Source: Deltaproteobacteria bacterium
GTDB lineage: Bacteria > Myxococcota_A > Polyangia > Polyangiales > Ga0077539
Length of the DNA: 64,000 nt
Direction of reading: 5' to 3'
NCBI GenBank assembly: GCA_030694465.1
Contig: JAUXYJ010000069.1
Coordinates: 1-64,000 of the forward strand
Under the pieces are notes generated by a model that was not told where the DNA came from, ran no database searches, and saw only the letters and a program-made list of their open reading frames with translations. The position numbers and the translations under genes were made by a program. Of this stretch, positions 24,599 through 33,843 are shown one piece after another (the first letter of the stretch is position 1; every line of letters begins with the position of its first letter).

Positions 24599-26217
24599 TG
24601 AACAAGGTGTTGCGCGCGATCGGTGCCGCGCTCATCGCGGTCGCTCGCCCCGTTCGAACCGATGGCGTGCGTGCGCGTTCGCCATGGGTCTTGCTCTTGG
24701 GGCTCCTCACGATCTTGTCGTGGCAAGCCGGGATCTCAAAGAGCAGCGTCCACCGTGAAGAGACCTATCGCGTGACCGCTTCAACGGGCGTCCACGACGA
24801 ATCGCGCTTCTTCTTCTTTCTCTATCACCTCGGAATCTATCCGCTTTTGACCACGACGCCCGTGCGCAACGAGTCGCGCGCCGAGGCCGAACGCATCCTC
24901 CGCGAGCACCCTCGCTCGCTGTACATGGACAAGTTCGTCACGTTTCGCTCAGGTGATCGTGGTCGTGTGTTTTTGTACTATCCCGACGTGTGGTTTGGGC
25001 AGCGTCGGCCCAGCGCGCCAAGCCTCAGGCCCATGCACGTCGCCGTCTGGGTCTTTGGGCTCTGCAGCATTTTTACCGCGGCATGGTGGCTCCGACGCGC
25101 GCTCTTTGGGGGGCTGCTGGTCGCGCTCTTTGGGTCCAACCCGATGCAGCTCTCCGCGGTGTACTTCGAAGAGAATATCTTCTGTTGGCCCATCGCGTCG
25201 CTGGCCCTTGTGCTCGCGCTCAACGCGGTCTTGCTGCCCGGCAAAGCGCCTCGCCGACCGTGGCATCCGTTTGCGCTCGCGCTGAGCACTGGCGTGCTCT
25301 TGGCGCTCATCCGCACAGTGCGCTCCGAGGCCGCGGTGCTCATGGCCTCGGCCGCGCTGCTCTATGTCACGCTGCCCATCCGCTGGTGGCGGCGTGGTGC
25401 GCTGGTGCTCACGATGCTCGTCACGTTCTCGTCCGTGGGCGCGCTGTGTACCCGCTATTTTATCTCGAGCTCAGCGCACGCGGCCACGGTCGTTCGGCGC
25501 GTCGGGGGCGTGCCGTACACCGGCCCGATCGAGTCCTATCACGAGGTCTGGCACCCCATCTGGTGTGGCCTCGGCGACTTTGACACGACGTATGGCTACG
25601 CCTGGAGCGATTTTACCGCGTACACCTACGCGCTGCCCGTGCTCGAACGGCGCGCAGGACGCAGGCTCAATCTCGACCCCACACGCGCGCCCCAGGTGAT
25701 CTCGTACGACGGCCAAGGCTACTACCCGATCTTCTTCTTCGAGACCCCCGGCTACCACGACGTCATCCGCGAGAAGGTCCTCAGGGACATCCGTGAGACC
25801 CCGTTTTGGTACGCAAAAATCCTGATCAAACGCACGCTGCGCATTCTCGAAGAGACCACGCCCGTCCAGTTCGTTGTGGGCTCGCGCAAGGTCATGTCGC
25901 TCAAGAGCGATTGGCTCGGCCCGTTCGCGTTGCTTGTGCTCGCGCACTTGCTGCTCACGCGACGCTGGGGCGCTGCAAAATTGCTGCTCTTCTCGGTTCC
26001 GTTGTCGATCAACCCGTTCTTGATCTACTCGGGCGGCGGGCTGACCTACTACAGCTGTTTTCACATCGTAGCCCTGGCCATCGCGATGGCGATCGCCGCA
26101 CGATTTGCTGCCCAATGGCTGACCAAACTGGGTCACCTGCTGTGCCCACCGTCACCCATCACGTCAGCGCCGATTGCAGCGGCCAGCGGCAAGGTCTCGA
26201 CCCCGAGCGAGGCGTAG
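24598..26217 (+). CDS. Polytopic membrane protein, GT-C glycosyltransferase-like
   Basis: 539 residues with about nine to ten hydrophobic helices. A large hydrophilic loop follows the first helix (HREETYRVTASTGVHDESRF), a usual place for acidic active-site residues in GT-C enzymes such as protein O-mannosyltransferases. That comparison is structural only; no sequence motif proves it. The ATG overlaps the stop of the discoidin-domain gene, which suggests a joint task in building or decorating surface polysaccharide or glycoprotein. Confidence 0.55.
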   Translation: MNKVLRAIGAALIAVARPVRTDGVRARSPWVLLLGLLTILSWQAGISKSSVHREETYRVTASTGVHDESRFFFFLYHLGIYPLLTTTPVRNESRAEAERILREHPRSLYMDKFVTFRSGDRGRVFLYYPDVWFGQRRPSAPSLRPMHVAVWVFGLCSIFTAAWWLRRALFGGLLVALFGSNPMQLSAVYFEENIFCWPIASLALVLALNAVLLPGKAPRRPWHPFALALSTGVLLALIRTVRSEAAVLMASAALLYVTLPIRWWRRGALVLTMLVTFSSVGALCTRYFISSSAHAATVVRRVGGVPYTGPIESYHEVWHPIWCGLGDFDTTYGYAWSDFTAYTYALPVLERRAGRRLNLDPTRAPQVISYDGQGYYPIFFFETPGYHDVIREKVLRDIRETPFWYAKILIKRTLRILEETTPVQFVVGSRKVMSLKSDWLGPFALLVLAHLLLTRRWGAAKLLLFSVPLSINPFLIYSGGGLTYYSCFHIVALAIAMAIAARFAAQWLTKLGHLLCPPSPITSAPIAAASGKVSTPSEA

Positions 26218-26218
26218 C

Positions 26219-27130
26219 TCAGCCCTCTTCGACCGGGGGCAAGAAGAGCTCGATGCGCTTGGCGCCCACGAAGTGCAGCCCGTAGCCGGTCCACCACAGC
26301 GCCGCGAGCGGCTCGAAGGGGTTGTTGGCCGGAACAAACCTAACTCCTCGAATTCTATAAGAAAAAGCAGGAGCTGAGCGCTGCAAGAAGGACTCACGGA
26401 CGGGCCCCGAGACCTCGCAGAGCACGCTGAAGAGCCACGCGGTGCGGTGGTCGGTGAGGGCTTGCGCGATCGCGGGTTCGGGCGACTGATACATCTTGGT
26501 GAGCGCCACCTGCCACTCCGCAAACGGGTCTGTGGTGACCTGCGAGGCGAACACGTTGCGGGCGACATCGAGCAGGCCGCGCAGACCTTTGCGCGGCACC
26601 ACCGGAGCCCTCCGGAGGGTCCCCGCGTCGGCCAGCTCGTCGCGGATCATGGCGAGCTCTGCGGGGTAGAAAAAGCCTCCCACAAGCTGGTTTAACAGCG
26701 GCGGAATCCTTGGCACTTGGCGCGACAGCAACGAGGCACGGCGGAGGGCCTTGCGGTTGGGCTTCCAGTGGACGCGCGCGAAGCTCACAGGGAGGTCGCA
26801 CCACAGGCTCGCTCGCTGGACAAATACGCGGGCGAGCTCTTCGGCGGCGAGAATATTGGGGGCATCACTGACCAGCTCGACGACCGTGCTCACGTCGTGT
26901 GGGATCAACCTCGGCGAGTGATTTTCGCCGCCAAACGCGCGCTCGCTCGAGGTCAGCCAGTCCATCGGGATGAGCCCTCGCGCTGCGGCGAGCTCAAGCG
27001 CTTCGCGTGGACGCGTGATGCCAGCGAGCAACGCGCGGGCCTCGTCCAGGCGCGGCCGCCGCGGTCGGTAGACTGCCGCGGTGAGGGCCGGAATATCCAA
27101 GCCCGAGGGCCACGTCAGAGACAACTCCAT
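26219..27130 (-). CDS. Hypothetical protein
   Basis: 303 residues, soluble, mainly alpha-helical, with no signal peptide. Motifs such as ARALLAGITRPREALELAA and FFYPAELAMIRDELADAG give no family match I know. It lies three bases after the stop of the upstream membrane protein, forming a two-gene operon, and its stop abuts the convergent GT-C-like gene. Confidence 0.55.
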   Translation of the reverse strand: MELSLTWPSGLDIPALTAAVYRPRRPRLDEARALLAGITRPREALELAAARGLIPMDWLTSSERAFGGENHSPRLIPHDVSTVVELVSDAPNILAAEELARVFVQRASLWCDLPVSFARVHWKPNRKALRRASLLSRQVPRIPPLLNQLVGGFFYPAELAMIRDELADAGTLRRAPVVPRKGLRGLLDVARNVFASQVTTDPFAEWQVALTKMYQSPEPAIAQALTDHRTAWLFSVLCEVSGPVRESFLQRSAPAFSYRIRGVRFVPANNPFEPLAALWWTGYGLHFVGAKRIELFLPPVEEG

Positions 27131-27133
27131 CGC

Positions 27134-28297
27134 TCAGTCCTCGGGCCAGAGGGTCTTGTTGATCGCAGAGATTTCGGCGGGGGTCAGCCTCAGCGGCGCA
27201 CCGTCGCGTCGCACAACGTGGACGACCTCGGCCACCGCGGGATCATAGACGCAGAGCACATGCCCAGCGACCAACCAGGGCGTGCACTCAAAGGGATCAA
27301 CACGCAGCTCAAACGTGCCGTCACGCGCAGGGTGTTCGATGTAATACGCGTGGCGCTCGACCTCGAAATCGCGCTCGGCTGCGACGCCGTAGTTCGTGAT
27401 GGGCATCCAACGCTCGACGCGATTGAGTCCAAGCGGGCGCAGCATGCGAAGCCAATTTCTCAGCAAAACTGCTGCGATTGTGCCGGCACCGACGCCAATG
27501 AGCCCGATAAAGACACCGATCGCGATCGTCGCGAGGTGCATCCCGCCAGGGCTGTCCACTGCGGACCACACACCCAGCAAGCACAAGAACAACGTGGCCG
27601 CCGAAGACAACATCACGCCAGGCAACGCGCGCAGGGCATCGGCCGGGTTCACAAAGATTCGACGTCTCGGCAGCACGTCGCGCTCGGGGAGCTTTGTGCC
27701 TGGGATGAGCACTCCGCGACGACGACGGCGACGGAGGTTCAACGCGAACAAGCAGCCAATGGCCAAGCCAATCAACGCGATGGGGGAGAGCGCGAGCGCC
27801 GCGCGTGCCTCGCTGTGAGGGCTCCGCTCAAGGACCAAAATCGTCACGTCTTCGCTGGGCCATTCGCGCCAAGGGCGCTCGGCGAACTGCCACCTGTCGC
27901 GCGTCTTAGGGCGGATGAGGTAGCGCCATCCCCAGCGCGCGTGCACATCGTCGTTGCACGCGATGGTCTTGCTGTGGGTGAGCACGAACCAGACGCTTCG
28001 GGACCGGTCCGTGGCGAGGCGATAGTGTGAACCACCGTCTATTTGCGGCGAAATTTCACACGGAACCACCATGTCGACGACCCGCACCGACTGAGTCTCG
28101 CGGGTCTCGCGCCAGCCCTGCAGCTGCGCCACCGTGATTGGTCTGGGCTCGATCGGGCTCGCCCATGCGTCGCGCAGCGCAGAGAGAACAAGCCCTCCGA
28201 AGCCCAAGAACAACGCAAAGCCGAACAGCATCAGCGCGATGGACACGCGCGACCGCCGTGGGTTCTGGTTGCTCAAACGCGGCAGGTCGACGCTCAT
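27134..28297 (-). CDS. Hypothetical multi-pass membrane protein
   Basis: 387 residues with about four helices: one near the N-terminus (IALMLFGFALFLGFGGLVL), a pair after a loop of about 120 residues, and one further on. The loop has VRVVDMVVPCE and IACNDDVHARWGWRY. A run of six Arg lies after the second helix. The C-terminal soluble part ends in ISAINKTLWPED. No family is recognised. It probably forms an operon with the downstream hypothetical gene and resembles, in layout only, the DUF3592 protein upstream. Confidence 0.55.
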   Translation of the reverse strand: MSVDLPRLSNQNPRRSRVSIALMLFGFALFLGFGGLVLSALRDAWASPIEPRPITVAQLQGWRETRETQSVRVVDMVVPCEISPQIDGGSHYRLATDRSRSVWFVLTHSKTIACNDDVHARWGWRYLIRPKTRDRWQFAERPWREWPSEDVTILVLERSPHSEARAALALSPIALIGLAIGCLFALNLRRRRRRGVLIPGTKLPERDVLPRRRIFVNPADALRALPGVMLSSAATLFLCLLGVWSAVDSPGGMHLATIAIGVFIGLIGVGAGTIAAVLLRNWLRMLRPLGLNRVERWMPITNYGVAAERDFEVERHAYYIEHPARDGTFELRVDPFECTPWLVAGHVLCVYDPAVAEVVHVVRRDGAPLRLTPAEISAINKTLWPED

Positions 28298-28375
28298 GGT
28301 GGGCTCCGCCGCCGAGGCTAGCGACTCACCCCAGTGCGCGCCAGCAGAGATCGCCCCCTAGTTCATCACGAGAGC

Positions 28376-29509
28376 TCAGCTCGCGCGGTCTTGTGCGACG
28401 ATCTTGATGCGCTCAAACCAGGGGCGCGAGGCCCGCGTCGAGAGCGCGTACGCGCCCGCGGCGGCAAAGAGTCCGAGCAGAGCCGCGATGATTCGCACAA
28501 GAGACACCGAGGGGTTGGTGCCAATTTGTGCGATCTGCGCGGAGTACGTCGAGACCACAAACGGGACGCGCGCGCCGTCTGCGAGTGCCTCGGGGTTTTC
28601 GCGTGGAAACGCGCACTCATCGCGCACGGTCACCTGGTGGCCTGACACGTTCTCGTAGCGAGCGGACACGTGGTTGGTCAGCCCACTGCGCAAGGGTCCG
28701 CGTCCCATGTGGGTCTCGAGCACGGTGGCTTGCACCTGGGTGCCCGTCGCGAGGAGCACCCAATACGAGCCAAACGCGCCCAAGTGCATGACCATGGCGA
28801 GGGCGCCAAACAAGAGCGCCCAGTTGCCGTGAAAGCCTTCGCGGCGGAGGTGTCGCGTGGTGGGCGTCTGGTTGGTGACAAACATGGAGCCGTTGCGTGG
28901 TGCCCGCATGACGAGCGATCGCTGCGGCGCGCCACGGTATCCGGCGTCGCTCTGTACGCGCGGGTCGTTGCCCTCGAAGAGCGTGCCGAGGATGTAGACT
29001 TGGTCGCCGCCGCGGACCTCGTCGCGCCGTGAGGTGCGGTAGTCATCGCCAGCGATTCCGCTGGTGGGTGCGGTCTCGACGAAGACCTGCGAGTCAGGCT
29101 CAACGCGCACCGCGCGGCCATCTTCGAGGCGAAGATAGAAGGTCCGCGCGTCGACGCGGCGCACGACCTCGTGAGCCTGAGCGCGTTGTCCATTGGGCTT
29201 CAACTGATTGAATCCAATGGGATAAATCTGCATCGCGAGCGCTACGTCGTGCGGCTCTTCGGTCTCCACCGTACCGCGAAGCACCGTGTCGCCGACCTTG
29301 AGCGGCCCGATCTTGCCTGCGACCGCGTCGCGCATGGACGCGGCACGTTTGCGTGCACGCCATTCGTTGAGAGTCGCGATCGCTAAGAGCGCTCCGGTGA
29401 AGAGCACTCCCACTGCGATAACGCTGACAAATCCTGCTTGCGGGTCGAGCCGCGAGGTCGGAGACAGGGTTTGTGCAAGCAGGCCCAGGGTACTGACGCT
29501 GTCGAGCAT
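28376..29509 (-). CDS. Membrane protein with GIDE-like and DUF3592-like regions
   Basis: 377 residues. After one N-terminal helix (FVSVIAVGVLFTGALLAIAT) a region of about 140 residues (IGPLKVGDTVLRGTVE, FYLRLEDGRAVRVEPD) resembles the GIDE/BAM domain that precedes RING in mitochondrial E3 ligases and occurs alone in bacteria. Two more helices flank a segment like DUF3592 (GTQVQATVLETHMGR, VPFVVSTYSAQIAQIG). No catalytic motif is seen. It may sense or stabilise the membrane; role unknown. Confidence 0.5.
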   Translation of the reverse strand: MLDSVSTLGLLAQTLSPTSRLDPQAGFVSVIAVGVLFTGALLAIATLNEWRARKRAASMRDAVAGKIGPLKVGDTVLRGTVETEEPHDVALAMQIYPIGFNQLKPNGQRAQAHEVVRRVDARTFYLRLEDGRAVRVEPDSQVFVETAPTSGIAGDDYRTSRRDEVRGGDQVYILGTLFEGNDPRVQSDAGYRGAPQRSLVMRAPRNGSMFVTNQTPTTRHLRREGFHGNWALLFGALAMVMHLGAFGSYWVLLATGTQVQATVLETHMGRGPLRSGLTNHVSARYENVSGHQVTVRDECAFPRENPEALADGARVPFVVSTYSAQIAQIGTNPSVSLVRIIAALLGLFAAAGAYALSTRASRPWFERIKIVAQDRAS

Positions 29510-29671
29510 GATGTCGAGTATGACACAGAGATCGCTTCTGACTTGGGCACCTCACGACAGAACATCCGTCGCGCGCGGTGCACGGGTCGCCACAGCGAGC
29601 GCGTGTGTGTGACTAAGAGCCTGGGCGGGGCGTTTTGTTCCCACGTTGGCGCCGTTGGGCGCGAGAGGGTG

Positions 29672-30430
29672 TTAGCCGCGCTCGTCGATGGTCGTGCCGA
29701 CGTCTTCGCCCAAGAGGGCGCGACGAATGGCCTCGCGCTCGGCGAGTGCAAACACACGGATGGGCAGCTTATTGTCACGGCAAAGTGAGATCGCCGTCGC
29801 GTCCATCACGCCAATGCGGTCACGCAAGAACTGGTCGTACGAGAGCCGCTTGTACATGGTCGCGTCCGAGTGCTTTTTGGGATCTCGGTCGTAGACGCCG
29901 TCGACTTTGGTCGCTTTGAAGAGGGCGGTCGCGCCGATTTCCATCGCGCGAAGGGCCGCGGCGGTGTCGGTCGAGAAGTAGGGATTTCCGGTGCCGGCTG
30001 CGAAGAGCACGATGCGTCCCTTCTCGAGATGGCGGATCGCGCGGCGGCGGATGTACTGCTCGGCGACGCGGTTCATCTCGAGCGCAGTCTGGACACGGGT
30101 AGGCACCCCGCGCTTCTCGATGGCGTCTTGCAGCGCGAGCGCGTTCATGACGGTCGCGAGCATGCCCATATGATCCGCGGTGGTGCGGTCCATGCCGTTG
30201 GCGGCGCCCTTGAGACCGCGAAAAATGTTGCCACCACCACAGACGAGGGCGAGCTGAACGCCGAGCTCGTGGACCTTCACAAGCTCATCGGCCACCGCGC
30301 CCACGGCGTCTGGGTCAAGCCCCTGCCCGCCCTCGCGATCACAGAGCGATTCGCCCGAAATCTTTAGCAAAATGCGCGGAAACGCCAGCGAAGGGTGCGC
30401 CACACGTGAAGGATTTGGAGATGCGTTCAT
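29672..30430 (-). CDS. pyrH: UMP kinase
   Basis: 252 residues from the ATG at 30430; a GTG at 30451 would add seven. It phosphorylates UMP to UDP with ATP in pyrimidine nucleotide synthesis. Bacterial UMPK motifs are present: [59 protein letters not shown] and [12 protein letters not shown]. It usually neighbours tsf and frr, but here it stands beside RNase Z instead. Confidence 0.95.
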   Translation of the reverse strand: MNASPNPSRVAHPSLAFPRILLKISGESLCDREGGQGLDPDAVGAVADELVKVHELGVQLALVCGGGNIFRGLKGAANGMDRTTADHMGMLATVMNALALQDAIEKRGVPTRVQTALEMNRVAEQYIRRRAIRHLEKGRIVLFAAGTGNPYFSTDTAAALRAMEIGATALFKATKVDGVYDRDPKKHSDATMYKRLSYDQFLRDRIGVMDATAISLCRDNKLPIRVFALAEREAIRRALLGEDVGTTIDERG

Positions 30431-30466
30431 AGCAAGAACGCGTATTGGCACAGCCCACCCTGGGAC

Positions 30467-31396
30467 TCAACCATGCAGGCGTCTTGCAACACGAACGCGA
30501 TCAAAGTCTTCGAGCGCCACGGTGTTTGCAAACAGCGCGCGTGCGTCTCGCAAATGCTCGTCGGTGTTCGCATAGCGCTGCGAAAAGTGGGTGATCGCGA
30601 GCTGCCGTGCGCCCGCTTCGAGCGCCACTCGCGCAGCATCTGTCGCGCTCGAATGAAAATGCTCGGTCGCGAGCGATTGATCCGCGGCGGTGTAGGTCGC
30701 CTCCATCACGAGCAGGTCCGCGTCTCGTGCCAGCGCGATCGCGCCCTCACACGGCCTGGTGTCCATCACAAACGCGACGACCGAACCCTTGCGCACGGTA
30801 GAGACCTCTTCGCGGGTGACCGTGCGCCCTCCGTGGACCACCTGGCCGTCGCGCGCGAGCTGCCCGACCCCTGGCCCGCGCAGCCCGATCGCGTCGAGCT
30901 TGTCGCGATCAAACGTGAAGCCGTCGTGCTCTTGGAGCCTGTAGCCCACGGTCGGGACGCTGTGCTCAAGGACGTGCGCAAACAAAGTGTAGTTCGCGGT
31001 CTGCGCGATGATTTGCAGGCCAGAGCTCACGTCGTCGATAGGGCATGGGGTGGGCTCGCAGGCGCGATAGTAAATCGACGCGTCGCGGAGGTTCTCATAG
31101 TAGCGCTGACCCGATCGCGGGTAGTGAACGTGCACAGGGTGGCTCACGCGATCGAGCGAAATGCGCTGCAAAATCCCACCGAGTCCGAGGCAATGGTCGC
31201 CGTGAAAGTGCGTGACACACACACGATGGATCGCGCTCGCGGCGAGCGTGGCGTGGGCCATCTGGCGCTGGGTCCCCTCGCCCGGATCAAAGAGCAAGCC
31301 TTCGTCGTCCCAACGCAGTAAGTACCCGTTATGATTGCGCAATCGGGTGGGGACTTGGCTGCCCGTGCCCAGCGCAATGACCTCTCGTACGCTCAT
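30467..31396 (-). CDS. rnz: Ribonuclease Z
   Basis: 309 residues. A metallo-beta-lactamase-fold endonuclease that trims tRNA 3' ends, important where CCA is not encoded, as in the tRNA-Ser of this window. Zinc motif HFHGDH at 63-68, the N-terminal GTGSQVPT and DPGEGTQRQ, and later MEATY and HFHSSATDAA plus ITHFSQRY. Length is typical. It shares strand and close spacing with pyrH downstream. Confidence 0.92.
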   Translation of the reverse strand: MSVREVIALGTGSQVPTRLRNHNGYLLRWDDEGLLFDPGEGTQRQMAHATLAASAIHRVCVTHFHGDHCLGLGGILQRISLDRVSHPVHVHYPRSGQRYYENLRDASIYYRACEPTPCPIDDVSSGLQIIAQTANYTLFAHVLEHSVPTVGYRLQEHDGFTFDRDKLDAIGLRGPGVGQLARDGQVVHGGRTVTREEVSTVRKGSVVAFVMDTRPCEGAIALARDADLLVMEATYTAADQSLATEHFHSSATDAARVALEAGARQLAITHFSQRYANTDEHLRDARALFANTVALEDFDRVRVARRLHG

Positions 31397-31460
31397 GAAT
31401 GCTCCTCACACCGAGCCGCTCACTAAGTCTGCGCACGTGCCCGCGCAAGCGCTCCGAGGC

Positions 31461-32303
31461 TTACGAGATCACCGGGAGGCGCACGGGCGAACCGATGACC
31501 TCGTTGTGGCTGCCCATGCGGTAGCCCTCGAGGTCCAAGGTCGCGTACGAAAACCCTGCAGACTTCACGAGCTTTGTGAGCACGACGTGCAGGCTCGCCG
31601 CGCGCGCGATCTCTGCGGTCCCGACCTCGATGCGCGCGATCTTGTCGTGATAACGCACGCGAAATTGCACAAATCCCAGCGAACGCAGCCCGCTCTCGAC
31701 GGTCTCGATCTGCGCGAGCCTCCCGCGGGTGACGGCGGTTCCGTAGGGGATCCTTGAGGACAGACATGCTGCGGCGGGCTTGTCCCACAGCGACAACCCG
31801 AGCTCTTGGGCCACGGCGCGCACATCGGTCTTGCGCATCTTGAGCTCGACCATCGGCGAGCGGACCCCTGCCTCGCGCGCGGCGTCTAGGCCCGGGCGAT
31901 AGTCGCCGAGGTCATCGAAGTTGGTGCCATTGGCGACGACAGAGAACCCATTTTCGCCTGCGATTTTGCTAGAGATTCTGTAGAGTTCGCTCTTGCAGTA
32001 ATAGCAACGTCGGACTGAGTTCGCGGCGTAGTTGGGGTCGTCGATCTCTTCGGACATCTCGACGAAGTGTTTGGCCCCGAGCGAGCGCGCAAAGGCCTCT
32101 GCTTCGGCGCGCTCTTGGTTCGCGAGCGAGGGCGAGATCGTCGTGAGGGCCGCGGCGCGATCGCCCAACGCGCGCACCGAGGCGGCAAGCACGACGGCGC
32201 TGTCTACGCCGCCCGAGAAGCACACGAGCACGGAGGGATACTGGGCAATGTGCGCGCAAAGCGCTTCGAGCGTCGTGGGCGCGCTCTCGACTCGGTCGTC
32301 CAT
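31461..32303 (-). CDS. larE: LarE-type ATP-dependent sacrificial sulfur transferase
   Basis: 280 residues from the ATG at 32303. The PP-loop motif SGGVDS (30-35) activates the substrate with ATP, and DKPAAACLSSRIPYG holds the Cys that LarE of Lactobacillus gives up as the sulfur source. A further CYYC pair is present. LarE builds the nickel-pincer cofactor of lactate racemase from a nicotinic acid derivative. LarA, LarB and LarC are not in the window, so a related 2-hydroxyacid racemase elsewhere is expected, or another substrate. Confidence 0.82.
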   Translation of the reverse strand: MDDRVESAPTTLEALCAHIAQYPSVLVCFSGGVDSAVVLAASVRALGDRAAALTTISPSLANQERAEAEAFARSLGAKHFVEMSEEIDDPNYAANSVRRCYYCKSELYRISSKIAGENGFSVVANGTNFDDLGDYRPGLDAAREAGVRSPMVELKMRKTDVRAVAQELGLSLWDKPAAACLSSRIPYGTAVTRGRLAQIETVESGLRSLGFVQFRVRYHDKIARIEVGTAEIARAASLHVVLTKLVKSAGFSYATLDLEGYRMGSHNEVIGSPVRLPVIS

Positions 32304-32348
32304 GGGATGGCGCGGTATAGCAGCCCCCTCGCGCCATTGCACAGCGCG

Positions 32349-33776
32349 CTATCCCTGCGCTGCGGTCACTTCGTAGTCGTCCTCGTCATGAAAGCGCACT
32401 TCGAACCGCGGGAGACCGTCGGCGAGCGCACCCAGCGTCGAGCCGGCCTGCACATTGGCGAGCTCGCCGAGCGCGGCAAGGTAGCGACCTTCGTGCTCGC
32501 GACGCAGCGGCGAGAGCTTGTGTTTGCGCATAAAAAACGTGATCGCTTCGCTACGGAGGTACTGCGACACCTGCGGAGTGTTTAAGAACATCTGGCCGTG
32601 CGAACCCGACGGGCTCACGAGCGGCACCGTCGAGAAGGCGTGCAGGGGATCTTCGTCCACCACCACGCTCACGACTGCGCCCTCGAAGTGGTCACCCCCG
32701 AGGATCTCGATGGTCAGCGTGGTGAGACCCGCCCAATGGAGCTCATAGAGCGCAGAGATAAACGCGCGCGTCAGCTCGGGGCGAACTTTGTACTCTTCGT
32801 GGTGGACGAGCATGCGCTTGAGGTGACCGCAGCCGACGTAGTCCGCATCGACGAGCAGTGAGCGCAGCACGTCACGGGCGACCATGGGCGGGTTGGCCAT
32901 CCAGCGGCGCCACTCTTCGGGGCGGCCCGGAAGCGGCGGGAGCAGCCCCTCAAGCTCTGGAACCGAGCGCAATTTCAGGATCAATCGCGTCATCGTGTCC
33001 GTGTCCGAGTGCATGTAAAAGCGCCCTACGGCTTGCACATACGACTCGAGCAGGTCGGACACCGCGCTCGCTTGGACCTGCTCGCCGGTCGACCGCTCAA
33101 TGGCTGCGAGCGACAAGAGAAACTCTCCGGCGTTGCCACCGGGCGTCCCGAGGACGCCCTTGTCATCGCGACCGTCGACACACGACTGCCGTCCGTTGAC
33201 CACCATGCTCGCGAGCTTGACCCAGCGCACAGATCCGGGATCGCCGATGTGCTCGCGGACGTCGTCGAGGCTGAGCGCCCCGCCCGCTTCGCCGAGCGAC
33301 TGCGCGGTCCCGGCGAAGGGATCTTCGTTGGGGATGGTATCGACGGTGCGCGTGATGATCTCTTCGCTGCGGCGCGTGACCATGCCCTTGAGCAACCAGT
33401 CGCGGATTCCGCCGTCGAGCGCGGCGACGAAGTGCATGCCCAGCAGCTCGAGATAGCGGGCCAGAAGCGACGCACGGTCGCCGCTGCGCGAGACCAATAC
33501 GACGAACGCCGTACTCGGAAGTCGTGTCGCCAACTCAGCAATTCGCTCGGGCGGGACCCAATACGAACGCGGGATGTACCCGATCGCGCTGGTGAGCTCG
33601 CCGAGCGAGCGGACGTCGACGATGTGCACGCGGCGGCCTGCTTCGGCGACAAACTCTGCGGCAACCATCGGGGCGCCTGCCGAGTTACGCCAGCACTGGG
33701 AGCGAAAATTGGCGCGGAGCAATCGCTCGCTCGCGGTCGCTGCTGCGGGGGGATCTTTGGACACGGGCCAGTTCAT
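32349..33776 (-). CDS. Rhodanese-like (inactive) protein fused to a CDCA-like domain
   Basis: 475 residues from the ATG at 33776. Residues about 35-135 have a rhodanese fold (HIVDVRSLGELTSAIGYIPR, ALDGGIRDWL), but the active-site loop reads VSRSGDR with S96 where the catalytic Cys should be. From about 185 the pattern WVKLAS, C199-VDGR, GTPGGNAGEFLL, FYMH256, GC316GHLK and RPELTRAFISALYELHW recalls the cadmium carbonic anhydrase (CDCA, zeta) repeat. C199, H256 and C316 would be candidate metal ligands. This is from memory of the family and is uncertain. Divergent from the cyclase gene, 67 bases apart. Confidence 0.5.
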   Translation of the reverse strand: MNWPVSKDPPAAATASERLLRANFRSQCWRNSAGAPMVAAEFVAEAGRRVHIVDVRSLGELTSAIGYIPRSYWVPPERIAELATRLPSTAFVVLVSRSGDRASLLARYLELLGMHFVAALDGGIRDWLLKGMVTRRSEEIITRTVDTIPNEDPFAGTAQSLGEAGGALSLDDVREHIGDPGSVRWVKLASMVVNGRQSCVDGRDDKGVLGTPGGNAGEFLLSLAAIERSTGEQVQASAVSDLLESYVQAVGRFYMHSDTDTMTRLILKLRSVPELEGLLPPLPGRPEEWRRWMANPPMVARDVLRSLLVDADYVGCGHLKRMLVHHEEYKVRPELTRAFISALYELHWAGLTTLTIEILGGDHFEGAVVSVVVDEDPLHAFSTVPLVSPSGSHGQMFLNTPQVSQYLRSEAITFFMRKHKLSPLRREHEGRYLAALGELANVQAGSTLGALADGLPRFEVRFHDEDDYEVTAAQG

Positions 33777-33843
33777 AGATCGAGTTGTCCTTGTTGTGCC
33801 AGAGGGGATGACGAATGCCCCTCGTTGGTGGCAGAAGTAGCGC

